Below are positions 15,898-23,933 of a DNA stretch of 64,000 nucleotides, in pieces (the first letter of the stretch is position 1; each line of letters begins with the position of its first letter). Location of the stretch: positions 62,001 through 126,000 of the forward strand of contig NYMS01000060.1 in NCBI GenBank assembly GCA_002529455.1. The letters run 5' to 3'. The translations under genes were made by a program, and so were the position numbers. Below the pieces are notes generated by a model that was given only the letters and a program-made list of their open reading frames with translations, was not told where the DNA came from and did not search any database. The stretch is from Glycomyces fuscus (GTDB lineage Bacteria; Actinomycetota; Actinomycetes; Streptosporangiales; Streptosporangiaceae).

Positions 15898-16770
15898 ATG
15901 AGCAAAGACGAGAAGGACCTCGGCTCGGACGGGGTCCAGGACGAGGAATCCGCCCAGCCCGGTCCGGAGGAGCACGGCTCCACCACTGGCTCCCGAGCTC
16001 ATCAGAGCTCGGGAGCCAGTGCTGTCTCCGGTGCCGAGGGCGAGGAGTCGGAGGAGGGGGCGGACGAGATGGGCAAGTCCCAGAGCGCGGAGAAGAAGGG
16101 GTCGTTCTGGAAGGAACTCCCCATCCTGGTCGTGATCGCCGTGGTCCTGGCGTTCGTGATCAGGACCTGGCTGGTGCAGGCCTTCTACATCCCCTCCACC
16201 TCGATGGAGAACACGCTCCTCGTCGGTGACCGGGTGCTCGTCAACAAGGTCGTCTACGAGCTCCGCGACATCGAGCGCGGCGAGGTGGTCGTCTTCGACG
16301 GCAACGGGTCGTGGGACGACCCGAACACCGTGTCGGTCCCCGAGCCCACCAACCCGATCTCGGCCGGGTTCACCTGGGTGCAGCAGCAGCTGGGCGCGGC
16401 GCCCACGGGCAAGGAGTACATCAAGCGGGTCATCGGTCTGCCCGGTGACACCGTGGAGTGCTGCGACGAGCAGAACCGCGTCCTGGTCAACGGGGTCCCC
16501 CTCGAGGAGGAGGCATACCTGTACCCGGGCAGCGTGGCCACGCACACCGAGTTCGGCCCGATCGAGGTGCCCGAGGGGCACCTGTGGCTGATGGGGGACC
16601 ACCGGGCGATCTCCTCCGACTCGCGGCTCAACCAGAACAACCCCGGCGGCGGCGCGGTCCCGATCGACCACGTCGTGGGCCGGGCCTTCGTGATCATCTG
16701 GCCGGTCGGGCAGATCGGCCCGCTGGGCATCCCGGAGACCTTCGAGGAGCTCAACGCCGCGGACGAGTGA
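15898..16770 (+). CDS. lepB: Type I signal peptidase LepB
   Basis: A 290-aa membrane-bound signal peptidase that cleaves Sec and Tat precursors. After an acidic Ser/Glu/Gly-rich cytoplasmic tail comes one membrane helix (LPILVVIAVVLAFVIRTWLVQAF), then the catalytic Ser in IPSTSMENTL (about 101), the Lys in KRVIGLPGD (about 176) and box E GDHRAISSDSR. All catalytic residues are present. The start is uncertain: ATG 15898 has a poorly placed GGAGG, while the in-frame ATG 16069 (purine-rich GGAGGAGGGGG upstream) would give a 233-aa protein of normal size. A perfect hairpin (15985-16020) lies between these two starts. Third-position GC is high before the hairpin, which favours the long form. Confidence 0.92.
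   Translation: MSKDEKDLGSDGVQDEESAQPGPEEHGSTTGSRAHQSSGASAVSGAEGEESEEGADEMGKSQSAEKKGSFWKELPILVVIAVVLAFVIRTWLVQAFYIPSTSMENTLLVGDRVLVNKVVYELRDIERGEVVVFDGNGSWDDPNTVSVPEPTNPISAGFTWVQQQLGAAPTGKEYIKRVIGLPGDTVECCDEQNRVLVNGVPLEEEAYLYPGSVATHTEFGPIEVPEGHLWLMGDHRAISSDSRLNQNNPGGGAVPIDHVVGRAFVIIWPVGQIGPLGIPETFEELNAADE
15985..16020 (+). repeat. Perfect 36-nt inverted repeat inside the 5' coding region of lepB
   Basis: A 16-bp perfect stem (15985-16000 with 16005-16020) with loop ATCA. It is exactly 36 nt long and in frame with lepB. Its codons are richer in A/T at the third position (ACT, CGA, GCT, CAT, GGA, AGT) than the codons around it. It may be a small palindromic insertion, or the rplS terminator if lepB really starts at 16069. 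Confidence 0.85.
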
Positions 16771-16803
16771 CACTCCGGCGGCGGCCGGAGGCGGGGCGCG
16801 GTC

Positions 16804-16820
16804 CGGGGCGGTACGCCCCG
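16804..16820 (+). terminator. Hairpin after lepB
   Basis: CGGGGCG (16804-16810), loop GTA, CGCCCCG (16814-16820). Further GC-rich partial palindromes follow up to about 16890. The 299-bp lepB-DUF2469 spacer shows nothing else. Confidence 0.45.
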
Positions 16821-17069
16821 CCCTCGGGGGGGCGGCGCCGCGGTGCCGCCCGCGCGGGGGCCCGCGTGCCGCGCGGGGCGGTCCGCCGGGAAAATCCGCA
16901 CGGCGGAGTACACGGGGCCCCTCCGTGACGCATGATGGAGGCTGGACCGTATCGGCGTACCCGACGCGCGGGGCCGCCGTCGACCGGGAACAACCCGGCC
17001 GTCGGCGGTGTCCGGGTGGAGGGGAGCGGCACACCACGACCGGAGAGTGCGACGAAAGCGAGCACGTGG

Positions 17070-17399
17070 ATGAGTTCTGAGGACCTGGAGAAGTACGAGG
17101 CCGAGATGGAGCTCCAGCTCTATCGCGAGTACCGGGACGTCGTCGGTCTGTTCAGCTACGTGGTGGAGACCGAGCGGCGGTTCTACCTCACCAACCACGT
17201 CGACCTCCAGCCGCGTTCGACCGAGAACGGGGAGATGTACTTCGAGGTCGTGATGGAGGACGCCTGGGTCTGGGACATGTACCGCCCGGCCAGGTTCGTC
17301 CGCAACGTCCGCGTGGTGACGTTCAAGGACGTCAACGTCGAGGAGATCACCAAGGCCGACCTGGAGATGCCGCCCGCCGAGGAGGGCGGACGGGGCTGA
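17070..17399 (+). CDS. DUF2469 family protein
   Basis: A 109-aa acidic protein of the actinobacterial DUF2469 family, found between lepB and yraN in many actinomycetes. ATG 17070 gives MSSEDLEKYEAEMELQLYRE, the conserved start; the longer in-frame form adds a Pro/Gly-rich leader without homology features. Conserved parts visible: YRDVVGLFSYVVETERRFYL, NEVDL-like NHVDL, YFEVVMEDAWVWDMYRP, VRVVTFKDVNVEE. The function is unknown. Confidence 0.9.
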   Translation: MSSEDLEKYEAEMELQLYREYRDVVGLFSYVVETERRFYLTNHVDLQPRSTENGEMYFEVVMEDAWVWDMYRPARFVRNVRVVTFKDVNVEEITKADLEMPPAEEGGRG

Positions 17400-17566
17400 T
17401 ACGGCACCGGGCGGCCGGTGCGGCGCCCGGGTCCCGGTCTCCGGGTGCCCGGCTTCCGGCCGCCCGGTCTCCCCGTCCGGGGACGGCCGGGGTTTTCCAC
17501 AGGGGAAAACCGGCCCTGGCGCCGTGACCGGCGATCACCGACCGTGGTTACGGGAGGTGGTCGACC

Positions 17567-17932
17567 TTGGAGCGGTGGGCCGAGTACCGAAGGACGCTGG
17601 GCGGCCGTGGCGAGGACCTCGCCGTGGCCTTCCTCCGACGCGCCGGGATGCGGGTGGTCGCCCGCAACTGGCGCATCCCCGACGGGGAGATCGACATCGT
17701 GGCCCGGGACGGTCCCGTCCTGGTCGTCGCCGAGGTCAAGACCCGTACCTCCGTCCGGTACGGACACCCGGTGGAGGCCATCACCCCGGACAAGCGGCGC
17801 CGTCTGCGCCGCCTCGGACGCGCCTGGGCGCTCCGGCACCGGGTGCCCGCCCACCCCCTGCGCGTGGACGGCGTCTGCGTCCTGATCAGCGGCGGGCGCG
17901 TGTTCGTCTCCCACGAGCGGGGGATGGCATGA
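17567..17932 (+). CDS. YraN/UPF0102 family nuclease-fold protein
   Basis: A 121-aa endonuclease-like-fold protein. A TTG start at 17567 is chosen because GGGAGG lies 9 nt upstream and the family N-terminus (LGGRGEDLAVAFLRRAGMRVVARNWR) follows at once. The restriction-endonuclease-like motif GEIDIVARDG...LVVAEVKTR is intact (Glu, Asp, Glu-x-Lys). The family is linked to Holliday junction or DNA processing on weak evidence. Its end overlaps the comM start (ATGA), and the order yraN-comM-dprA is conserved. Confidence 0.92.
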   Translation: MERWAEYRRTLGGRGEDLAVAFLRRAGMRVVARNWRIPDGEIDIVARDGPVLVVAEVKTRTSVRYGHPVEAITPDKRRRLRRLGRAWALRHRVPAHPLRVDGVCVLISGGRVFVSHERGMA

Positions 17933-19455
17933 TGACGCTCGCCCGCACCCGCTGTATCGCCCTGCTGGGGGTCCGGGGGCACATCGTCGAGGTGGAGGTG
18001 CACCTGGGCGGCGGCGACTTCGGGGTGACCCTGGTGGGGCTGCCCGACGCCGCGCTCCGCGAGGCCAGGGACCGCATCCGCGCGGCCGTCGTCAACAGCG
18101 GCGAGGAGTGGCCCAGCGGCCAGATCGTCATCAGCCTGTCCCCGGCCAGCCTGCCCAAGGCGGGAAGCCTGTTCGACCTGGCCATCGCCGCCGCCGTCCT
18201 CGCCGCGGCGGGCTCGGTGCCGGTGGAGCGGCTGGAGGACAGCGTCCTCATCGCCGAACTGGGCCTGGACGGCCGGGCGCGGCCGGTGCTGGGGGTCCTC
18301 CCCGCGGTCGTGTCGGCCGCCGAGCAGGGCTACCGCAGGTTCGTCGTCGCCAGGGGCAACGCCGCCGAGGCCCGGCTGGTCCCCGACACCGAGGTGACGG
18401 CGGTGGACAGCCTGATGGACCTGTGCCAGTGGCTGCGCGGGGAGTACCTCCCCGAGGCGGAGCCGGAGGAGGTCCCGCCCCGGCCCCGCGAGCCGCGCGG
18501 CCAGGGGCCCGACCTGTCCGACGTCCTGGGGCAGCCGGTGGCCCGCCGGGCGGTGGAGATCGCCGCGGCCGGCGGCCACAACCTCATGATGCTGGGGCCT
18601 CCCGGCACCGGCAAGAGCCTGCTCGCCGAACGCCTGCCCACCGTGCTGCCCCGGCTCGGCCCGGCCGAGGCGCTGGAGGCCACCGCCATCCACTCGGTGG
18701 CGGGCATCCTGCCGCCGGGGGCGCCCCTGGTCACCGAGCCCCCCTTCGCGGCGCCGCACCACACCTCCACCCGGGCCTCGATCATCGGCGGCGGCAGCGG
18801 CTACCCCACGCCCGGCTGGGTGTCCAAGGCCCACCGCGGCGTGCTCTTCGTCGACGAGGCCCCGCAGTTCGGGCGCGGGGTGCTGGACTCCCTGCGCGAA
18901 CCGCTGGAGCGCGGCGAGGTGGTGCTGGCCCGCGCCTCCTCGACGGTGACCTTCCCGGCGCGCTTCCAGCTGGTGATGGCGGCCAACCCCTGTCCCTGCG
19001 CCAAACCCGGCAGTCTGTGCACCTGCCCCGCCGGTGAGCGGCGCCGCTACTTCTCCCGCCTGTCCGGCCCCCTGCTGGACCGGATCGACCTCAAGGTGGA
19101 GCTGCAACCGGTGTCGAGGGCCGAGCTGCTCGCCGACCGCGCCTTCGCCGAGTCCTCCGAGGTGGTGGCGGCCCGGGTGGAGAAGGCACGCGCCCGCGCC
19201 GCCGAGCGGCTGGCGCACACGCCCTGGACCACCAACGCGGCCGTCCCGGGGGCGCGGCTGCGCCGGGAGTTCCCGGTGGAGTCCGCCGCGCTGCGTGTGC
19301 TGGGCAGGGCGATGGACCTCGGACAGATCAGCGCCCGGGGCGTGGACCGCGCACTGCGGGTCGCCTGGACCCTGGCCGACCTCGCCGACCGGGACCGGCC
19401 CGGCGAGGAGGAGGCGGCCTACGCCTTCGCGCTCTGGGCGGGGCGCGCGTGGTGA
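17929..19455 (+). CDS. comM: ComM/YifB family Mg-chelatase-like AAA+ ATPase
   Basis: A 508-aa AAA+ protein. The N-terminal ChlI-like Lon-protease-fold domain (residues 1-170) has VEVHLGGGDFGVTLVGLPDAALREARDR. The AAA+ core has Walker A GPPGTGKSLLAERLP (about 222), HHTSTRASIIGGG, Walker B VLFVDEAPQF, the NPCPC cysteine signature and LLDRIDLKVEL. The C-terminal Mg_chelatase_C helix bundle follows. In Gram-negatives ComM is a branch-migration helicase for integrating transformed DNA. It starts inside the yraN stop (ATG 17929; ATG 17932 is equally possible) and overlaps dprA. Confidence 0.93.
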   Translation: MMTLARTRCIALLGVRGHIVEVEVHLGGGDFGVTLVGLPDAALREARDRIRAAVVNSGEEWPSGQIVISLSPASLPKAGSLFDLAIAAAVLAAAGSVPVERLEDSVLIAELGLDGRARPVLGVLPAVVSAAEQGYRRFVVARGNAAEARLVPDTEVTAVDSLMDLCQWLRGEYLPEAEPEEVPPRPREPRGQGPDLSDVLGQPVARRAVEIAAAGGHNLMMLGPPGTGKSLLAERLPTVLPRLGPAEALEATAIHSVAGILPPGAPLVTEPPFAAPHHTSTRASIIGGGSGYPTPGWVSKAHRGVLFVDEAPQFGRGVLDSLREPLERGEVVLARASSTVTFPARFQLVMAANPCPCAKPGSLCTCPAGERRRYFSRLSGPLLDRIDLKVELQPVSRAELLADRAFAESSEVVAARVEKARARAAERLAHTPWTTNAAVPGARLRREFPVESAALRVLGRAMDLGQISARGVDRALRVAWTLADLADRDRPGEEEAAYAFALWAGRAW

Positions 19456-20651
19456 GCACGGACACGACGGAGGGGAGCGGCGCAACGGTGCGGGACGCGG
19501 AGGGGGAGGCGGACGCGCGGGCGCGCGCCTGCCTGACGGCGGTGGCCCCGCCGGGGGACCTGTGGCTGGGGGCGATGCTCGCCGAGCACGGGGCGGACCG
19601 GGTGTGGGCGCTGCTGGTGGCGGGGGCGCCCCCGCCACCGGTGCCCTGTGCCGAGGAGGAGAACCCGGGGCCGGAGGCCCGGACACTGCTGGAGCGCAGG
19701 TGGGCGCGGTGGAGCGCCGCCGCCCGGGGGGTGGATCCCGACGGGCTGCTCGGCGACTCGGCGGCGGCCGGGATCCGCTTCGTCGCCCCGCGGGACCCCG
19801 AGTGGCCGGGGCGCCTCGACGAACTCGACCTGCCCGGAGGGCGGCGCTCGCACGGGCTGTGGGTGCGCGGCGCGGGGGACCTGCGCAACCTGTGCCTGCG
19901 CTCGGTGGCCGTGGTGGGGGCGCGCTCGGCCACGCCCTACGGGGAGCACGTGGCGGCGGAGATGGCCTACGAGCTGTCCGAGCGCGCGGTCGTGGTGGTC
20001 TCCGGTGGCGCGTACGGGATCGACGGGGCCGCCCACCGGGCGGCCCAGGCCCACGGCGGCACGGTCGTGGTGCTGGCCTGCGGGCTGGACGTGGACTACC
20101 CGCGCGGACACGCGGGCCTGTTCGCCGACGTCGCCCGTACCGGGGTGCTGGTGAGCGAGCGGCCGGTGGGCGCCACCCCGCGCGCGCCGGACTTCCTCGT
20201 CCGCAACCGGCTGATCGCCGCGCTCACCCCGGGCACGGTGGTGGTGGAGGCCGGGCGGCGCAGCGGGGCGCTCAACACCGCGTCGCACGCCGCCGAGCTC
20301 AACCGGGTGCTGATGGCGGTCCCCGGGCCGGTCACCTCGGCGATGTCGGTGGGCTGCCACCTGCTGCTCCGCGACTGGAACGCGGGCTGTGTCACCTGTG
20401 CGGACGACGTCCTCGCCCAGGTGGGCGCGCTGGAGGAGCTGCCGCCGCGGACCGGGCCGCTGCGGGTGTCGGCCGAGCTCGACCAGGACAGCGCCCGGGT
20501 CCTGGCGGCGGTGCCCCGGTCCGGTGCCGGTCCGGCGGTGATCGCCACGGCCAGCGGGACCCGCCTGGAGAGGACCCTGCGCTCCCTGGGGATGCTGGCC
20601 GCGGCCGGACTGGTGGAGCGCTGCCCGGCGGGCTGGCGGCTGCCGCAGTGA
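19449..20651 (+). CDS. dprA: DNA-processing protein DprA
   Basis: A 400-aa DprA/Smf protein, which loads RecA on single-stranded DNA in transformation. The Rossmann-like domain shows VAVVGARSATPYG, VVSGGAYGIDGAAHRAA, LACGLDVDYPRGH and LVRNRLIAALTPGTVVVEAGRRSGALNTASHA. A C-terminal winged helix (about 345-400) ends in LGMLAAAGLVERCPAGWRL. GTG 19449 overlaps the end of comM. With yraN and comM it forms a competence-type operon, though natural competence is rarely shown in actinomycetes. Confidence 0.94.
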   Translation: MVSTDTTEGSGATVRDAEGEADARARACLTAVAPPGDLWLGAMLAEHGADRVWALLVAGAPPPPVPCAEEENPGPEARTLLERRWARWSAAARGVDPDGLLGDSAAAGIRFVAPRDPEWPGRLDELDLPGGRRSHGLWVRGAGDLRNLCLRSVAVVGARSATPYGEHVAAEMAYELSERAVVVVSGGAYGIDGAAHRAAQAHGGTVVVLACGLDVDYPRGHAGLFADVARTGVLVSERPVGATPRAPDFLVRNRLIAALTPGTVVVEAGRRSGALNTASHAAELNRVLMAVPGPVTSAMSVGCHLLLRDWNAGCVTCADDVLAQVGALEELPPRTGPLRVSAELDQDSARVLAAVPRSGAGPAVIATASGTRLERTLRSLGMLAAAGLVERCPAGWRLPQ

Positions 20652-20821
20652 GCTCGCGGGGGCGGCCGGGACCGGCGGCCCGCTCCCGGCGTGCGCCGGG
20701 AGCGGGGCGGTCAGGGCCCTCCGCGACCGGCGGGACCGGGCCCCGCGGTCCCCGACGCACCCGGTCCGGGGAGGGCGCCGCGGCGGCGGTAGCGCGCCCT
20801 CCGGATGGGTACGGTGACGCC

Positions 20822-21178
20822 ATGGCTAAACCCTGCAGTGACGCCCTGGTGGCGGACGGGCCGCTGTTGTTCCTCTCCGGACAGACCCCCGGGGGACCCG
20901 GGGGCGAGGTCGCCGGGGACATCGAGGGGCAGACGCGCCAGATCTTCCGCAACCTGGAGGCCGTCCTGGCCCGCCACGGCGCGGACCTCGGCCACCTGGT
21001 CAAGCTCACCTGCTACCTGCGCCACATCTCCGACCTGGAGGAGTTCCGCTCCGCCCTGGTCGAGTGCCTGCCCGAGGGGCGCCTGCCCGCCGCGTCCATC
21101 GTGGAGGTGAGCGGCCTGGCCGACCCCGCCCACTTCGTGGAGGTCGAGGGGGTCGCCTGCCTGCCCTCCGGGAGGTAG
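20822..21178 (+). CDS. Rid family protein lacking the catalytic arginine
   Basis: A 118-aa YjgF/YER057c/UK114 (Rid) fold protein, normally a trimer. Family features: LLFLSGQTPGGPGG, QTRQIFRNLEAVLARHGADLGHLVKLTCYLRHISDLEEF and SIVEVSGLADPAHFVEVEGVA. In RidA the imine-binding Arg lies in PARS-VEV; here the matching stretch reads PAAS-VEV, so the Arg is Ala. The YSQA-type N-terminal motif is also absent. Canonical 2-aminoacrylate deaminase activity is thus unlikely, and it fits the arginine-less Rid subgroups of unknown function. The gene ends two bases before xerC. Confidence 0.85.
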   Translation: MAKPCSDALVADGPLLFLSGQTPGGPGGEVAGDIEGQTRQIFRNLEAVLARHGADLGHLVKLTCYLRHISDLEEFRSALVECLPEGRLPAASIVEVSGLADPAHFVEVEGVACLPSGR

Positions 21179-21180
21179 GC

Positions 21181-22050
21181 GTGCTGGAGCGCTTCGCCGC
21201 GCACCTGTCGGGAGAGCTGGGACGCTCGCCCCACACCGTGCGCGGCTACCTGGCCGACCTGCGCTCCCTCCTGGCCCACCTGGAGGAGCGGGGGCGGGGC
21301 GTCGAGGACCTGGACGTGGACCTGGTGCGCGGATGGCTGTCGCGGGCCCGCGAGACGGGTGCGAGCCGCGCCACGGTGGCCCGCCGGGTGGCCGCCGTGC
21401 GCGCCCTCACCCGGTTCCTGCACCGCGAGGGAGTGCTGGCCACCGATCCCGGCCCGCGCCTGGCCAGTCCGGCGCAGCAGCGCTCCCTGCCGACGGTGCT
21501 CGACGAGCGCCAGGCCGCCGCGGCGCTCACGGGGTGCGCCGAGGACACCCCGACCGGCCTGCGCCGCCGCGCGGTGGTGGAGACGCTCTACGCCACCGGT
21601 GTGCGCGTCGCCGAGCTGTGCGCCCTGGACCTGGCCGACGTGGACCGCGAACGCGACACCGTGCGCGTCCTGGGCAAGGGGGCCAAGGAGCGCACGGTTC
21701 CCGTGGGTGGTCCGGCCCTGGACGCCCTCGACGCCTGGCTGTCCGGCGGCCGCCCGGAGATGGCGGCCCCCGCCAGCGGTACCGCGCTGTTCCTGGGAGC
21801 CCGGGGCGGGCGCCTGGGCGTCCGCCAGGCCCGCGAGGACGTGCACGCGTACCTGCGCGCCGCCGGTGCGGACGGCGCGCCGCACAGCCTCCGGCACAGC
21901 GCGGCCACGCACCTGCTCAACGGCGGGGCCGACCTGCGCAGCGTGCAGGAGTTCCTGGGCCACGCCAGCCCGCGCAGCACGCAGATCTACACCCACGTGT
22001 CCGTGGAGCGCCTGCGCGACACCTACCGCCGTGCCCACCCCCGCGCCTGA
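21181..22050 (+). CDS. xerC: Tyrosine recombinase XerC
   Basis: A 289-aa site-specific recombinase for resolving chromosome dimers at dif. GTG 21181 is supported by GGGAGG 5 nt upstream. The N-terminal SAM-like DNA-binding domain has LSGELGRSPHTVRGYLADL. The catalytic residues are all visible: Arg in TGVRVAEL (about 140), Lys in GKGAKER, HxxR in HSLRHSAATHLL, His in GHASPRS and Tyr in QIYTHV (about 269). No dif site was noticed in the window. The 3' end overlaps the convergent M23 gene by 28 bp. Confidence 0.94.
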   Translation: MLERFAAHLSGELGRSPHTVRGYLADLRSLLAHLEERGRGVEDLDVDLVRGWLSRARETGASRATVARRVAAVRALTRFLHREGVLATDPGPRLASPAQQRSLPTVLDERQAAAALTGCAEDTPTGLRRRAVVETLYATGVRVAELCALDLADVDRERDTVRVLGKGAKERTVPVGGPALDALDAWLSGGRPEMAAPASGTALFLGARGGRLGVRQAREDVHAYLRAAGADGAPHSLRHSAATHLLNGGADLRSVQEFLGHASPRSTQIYTHVSVERLRDTYRRAHPRA

Positions 22051-22574
22051 CCGCTGCCGGAACGCGGGCGCGCGGGTGCGAGGCGGCTGTCACGGGCGGG
22101 CGTGAGCGGCAGCAGGCGGAACTCGCCCAGGCCGAGCAGGGAGAGCGGGTCGAGGTGGTCGTCGCCGCGGAGCAGGCCCCAGTGCAGGCAGGGGCGGTCG
22201 CGGCAGTGCGGCGGCGCGGCGGCGAGCGTGCCCAGCAGGTCTCCCGCGGCGACCGGATCGCCCCGGACCAGGTCGGACTCCACCGGCAGGTAGGTGGTGC
22301 GCAGGTCGCCGTGGACCACGCTCACCAGCGGCGTGCCCGCCACCGGGCCCGCGAAGTGCACCCGCCCGGGGCCGGCCGCGCGGACCTCCTGGCCGGGCTC
22401 CGCGGCCAGGTCCACGCCCAGGTGCCCGGGCAGCCAGCGCAGTTCGGGCGGGTCGAAGGGGCGCAGCACCTCGACCGGGGGGCCCACCGGCCAGCGCCAG
22501 CCGGTCTCGGCGGGGTGGTGCGGGGACAGGAGCGAGAGTGCCAGGAACAGGGTCAGGAGCAGCGAGGGGGCCAT
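22023..22574 (-). CDS. M23 family (LytM-like) peptidase, secreted
   Basis: A 183-aa protein with an N-terminal signal or anchor (MAPSLLLTLFLALSLLSP); ATG 22574 is chosen for this. The M23 domain has the HLGVDLAAEPG zinc-ligand motif, GRVHFAGPVAG, and ends with RPCLHWGLLRGDDHLDPLSLLG. The usual HxH metal/base motif reads C-L-H, so the first His is Cys; this variant may be an inactive LytM domain or a family-specific form. It probably acts on, or regulates hydrolases of, peptidoglycan. It is convergent with xerC and divergent from rpsB. Confidence 0.85.
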   Translation of the reverse strand: MAPSLLLTLFLALSLLSPHHPAETGWRWPVGPPVEVLRPFDPPELRWLPGHLGVDLAAEPGQEVRAAGPGRVHFAGPVAGTPLVSVVHGDLRTTYLPVESDLVRGDPVAAGDLLGTLAAAPPHCRDRPCLHWGLLRGDDHLDPLSLLGLGEFRLLPLTPARDSRLAPARPRSGSGQARGWARR

Positions 22575-22690
22575 ATCCCCAGGGTCCGGTCCCGGGGGGC
22601 GGACCGCCAGGGGGCGTCCGAGCCTGTGGACGACCCGCCACGGGGGAACCGGAAACGCGGCGCAGGTCCCGACGTATTCCCGATGGAGGA

Positions 22691-22696
22691 TAGAAT
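22691..22696 (+). promoter_or_regulatory. Possible -10 element of the rpsB promoter
   Basis: TAGAAT at 22691-22696 in the 290-bp gap before rpsB. No matching -35 is found 16-18 nt upstream. A small hairpin (GGCCC-GTC-GGGCC, 22704-22716) follows in the predicted leader. Confidence 0.35.
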
Positions 22697-22864
22697 CGTC
22701 TGTGGCCCGTCGGGCCGACCACAATACGCACGTCCACGAGCCTCCTCAGCGAGGGGCCGTACCCGCGGTCCGCGCCGCCTCCACGGCGGTGCGGCGGTAC
22801 GTCCGGGGCGTCAGGAACAACCGTGAGCGGGGACCCTCCCCGTCACCTCAAGGAGGACCAGGTC

Positions 22865-23809
22865 ATGGCCACAGTCGTGACGATCCGCCAGCTCCTGGAG
22901 AGCGGCGTCCACTTCGGGCACCAGACCCGTCGCTGGAACCCCAAGATGAAGCGCTTCATCTTCACCGAGCGCAACGGCATCTACATCATCGACCTCCAGA
23001 AGTCGCTGGCCTACATCGACCGCGCCTACGAGTTCGTCAAGCAGACGGTCGCCCACGGCGGCACCGTCCTGTTCGTCGGTACCAAGAAGCAGGCGCAGGA
23101 GGCCATCGACGAGCAGGCCCGCCGCGTCGGCATGCCCTACGTCAACCAGCGCTGGCTGGGCGGCATGCTCACCAACTTCTCCACCGTGCACAAGCGGCTC
23201 CAGCGCCTCAAGGAGCTCGAGGAGATCGACTTCGACGACGTCGCCGGCTCCTCGCTCACCAAGAAGGAGCTCCTCAACCTCCGCCGCGAGAAGGAGAAGC
23301 TGGAGCGCACCCTCGGCGGTATCCGCGACATGTCCCGCGTGCCCAGCGCGGTCTGGATCGTGGACACCAAGAAGGAGCACATCGCGATCAGCGAGGCTCG
23401 CAAGCTGAACATCCCGGTCGTGGCCATCCTGGACACGAACTGCGACCCGGACGAGGTCGACTACCCGATCCCGGGTAACGACGACGCCATCCGCAGCGTC
23501 AGCCTGCTCACCCGCGTGGTCGCCGACGCCGTCGCCGACGGCCTCATGGCCCGCTCCGGCGCCTCCGAGGGCACCGGTGAGAAGAAGGCCGCCGAGGAGC
23601 CCCTGGCCGAGTGGGAGCGCGAGCTCCTGGAGGGCAAGGCCGACTCGGGCGAGGCTCCGGCCGAGGCCGGCGAGGCCGCCGCCGAGCAGGCCCCCGCCGA
23701 GACCGCCGCCGTCGCCCCGGCCGACGAGGTCGCCGCCGAGGCCCCGGCCGAGGTCACCTCCGAGGACTCCCCGGTCGACGCGCCCGCGAAGGCCCCCGAC
23801 GCCGAGTAG
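22865..23809 (+). CDS. rpsB: 30S ribosomal protein uS2
   Basis: A 314-aa uS2. ATG 22865 has AGGAGG 8 nt upstream and gives MATVVTIRQLLESGVHFGHQTRRWNPKM. Family marks: RNGIYIIDLQKSL, VNQRWLGGMLTNF, LGGIRDMSRVPSAVWIVDTKKEHIA, IPVVAILDTNCDPDEVDYPIPGNDDAIRS. About 65 C-terminal residues are Ala/Glu/Pro-rich, an actinobacterial extension. tsf follows after a hairpin, as is usual. Confidence 0.97.
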   Translation: MATVVTIRQLLESGVHFGHQTRRWNPKMKRFIFTERNGIYIIDLQKSLAYIDRAYEFVKQTVAHGGTVLFVGTKKQAQEAIDEQARRVGMPYVNQRWLGGMLTNFSTVHKRLQRLKELEEIDFDDVAGSSLTKKELLNLRREKEKLERTLGGIRDMSRVPSAVWIVDTKKEHIAISEARKLNIPVVAILDTNCDPDEVDYPIPGNDDAIRSVSLLTRVVADAVADGLMARSGASEGTGEKKAAEEPLAEWERELLEGKADSGEAPAEAGEAAAEQAPAETAAVAPADEVAAEAPAEVTSEDSPVDAPAKAPDAE

Positions 23810-23831
23810 TCCCGTGCCCCAGCGCACCGTC

Positions 23832-23859
23832 GCCGCCCCGCCGCTCCCGGCGGGGCGGC
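23832..23859 (+). terminator. Hairpin between rpsB and tsf
   Basis: A perfect 11-bp GC stem (23832-23842 with 23849-23859) and a 6-nt loop. It could be a partial terminator that sets the S2:EF-Ts ratio. Confidence 0.6.
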
Positions 23860-23933
23860 CGCTCGGTGCCCGGGACCGGATCAGCTCCACTTTCCGTACA
23901 GACTCTCCACTCCAAGGGAATCCGAGAACAGTC

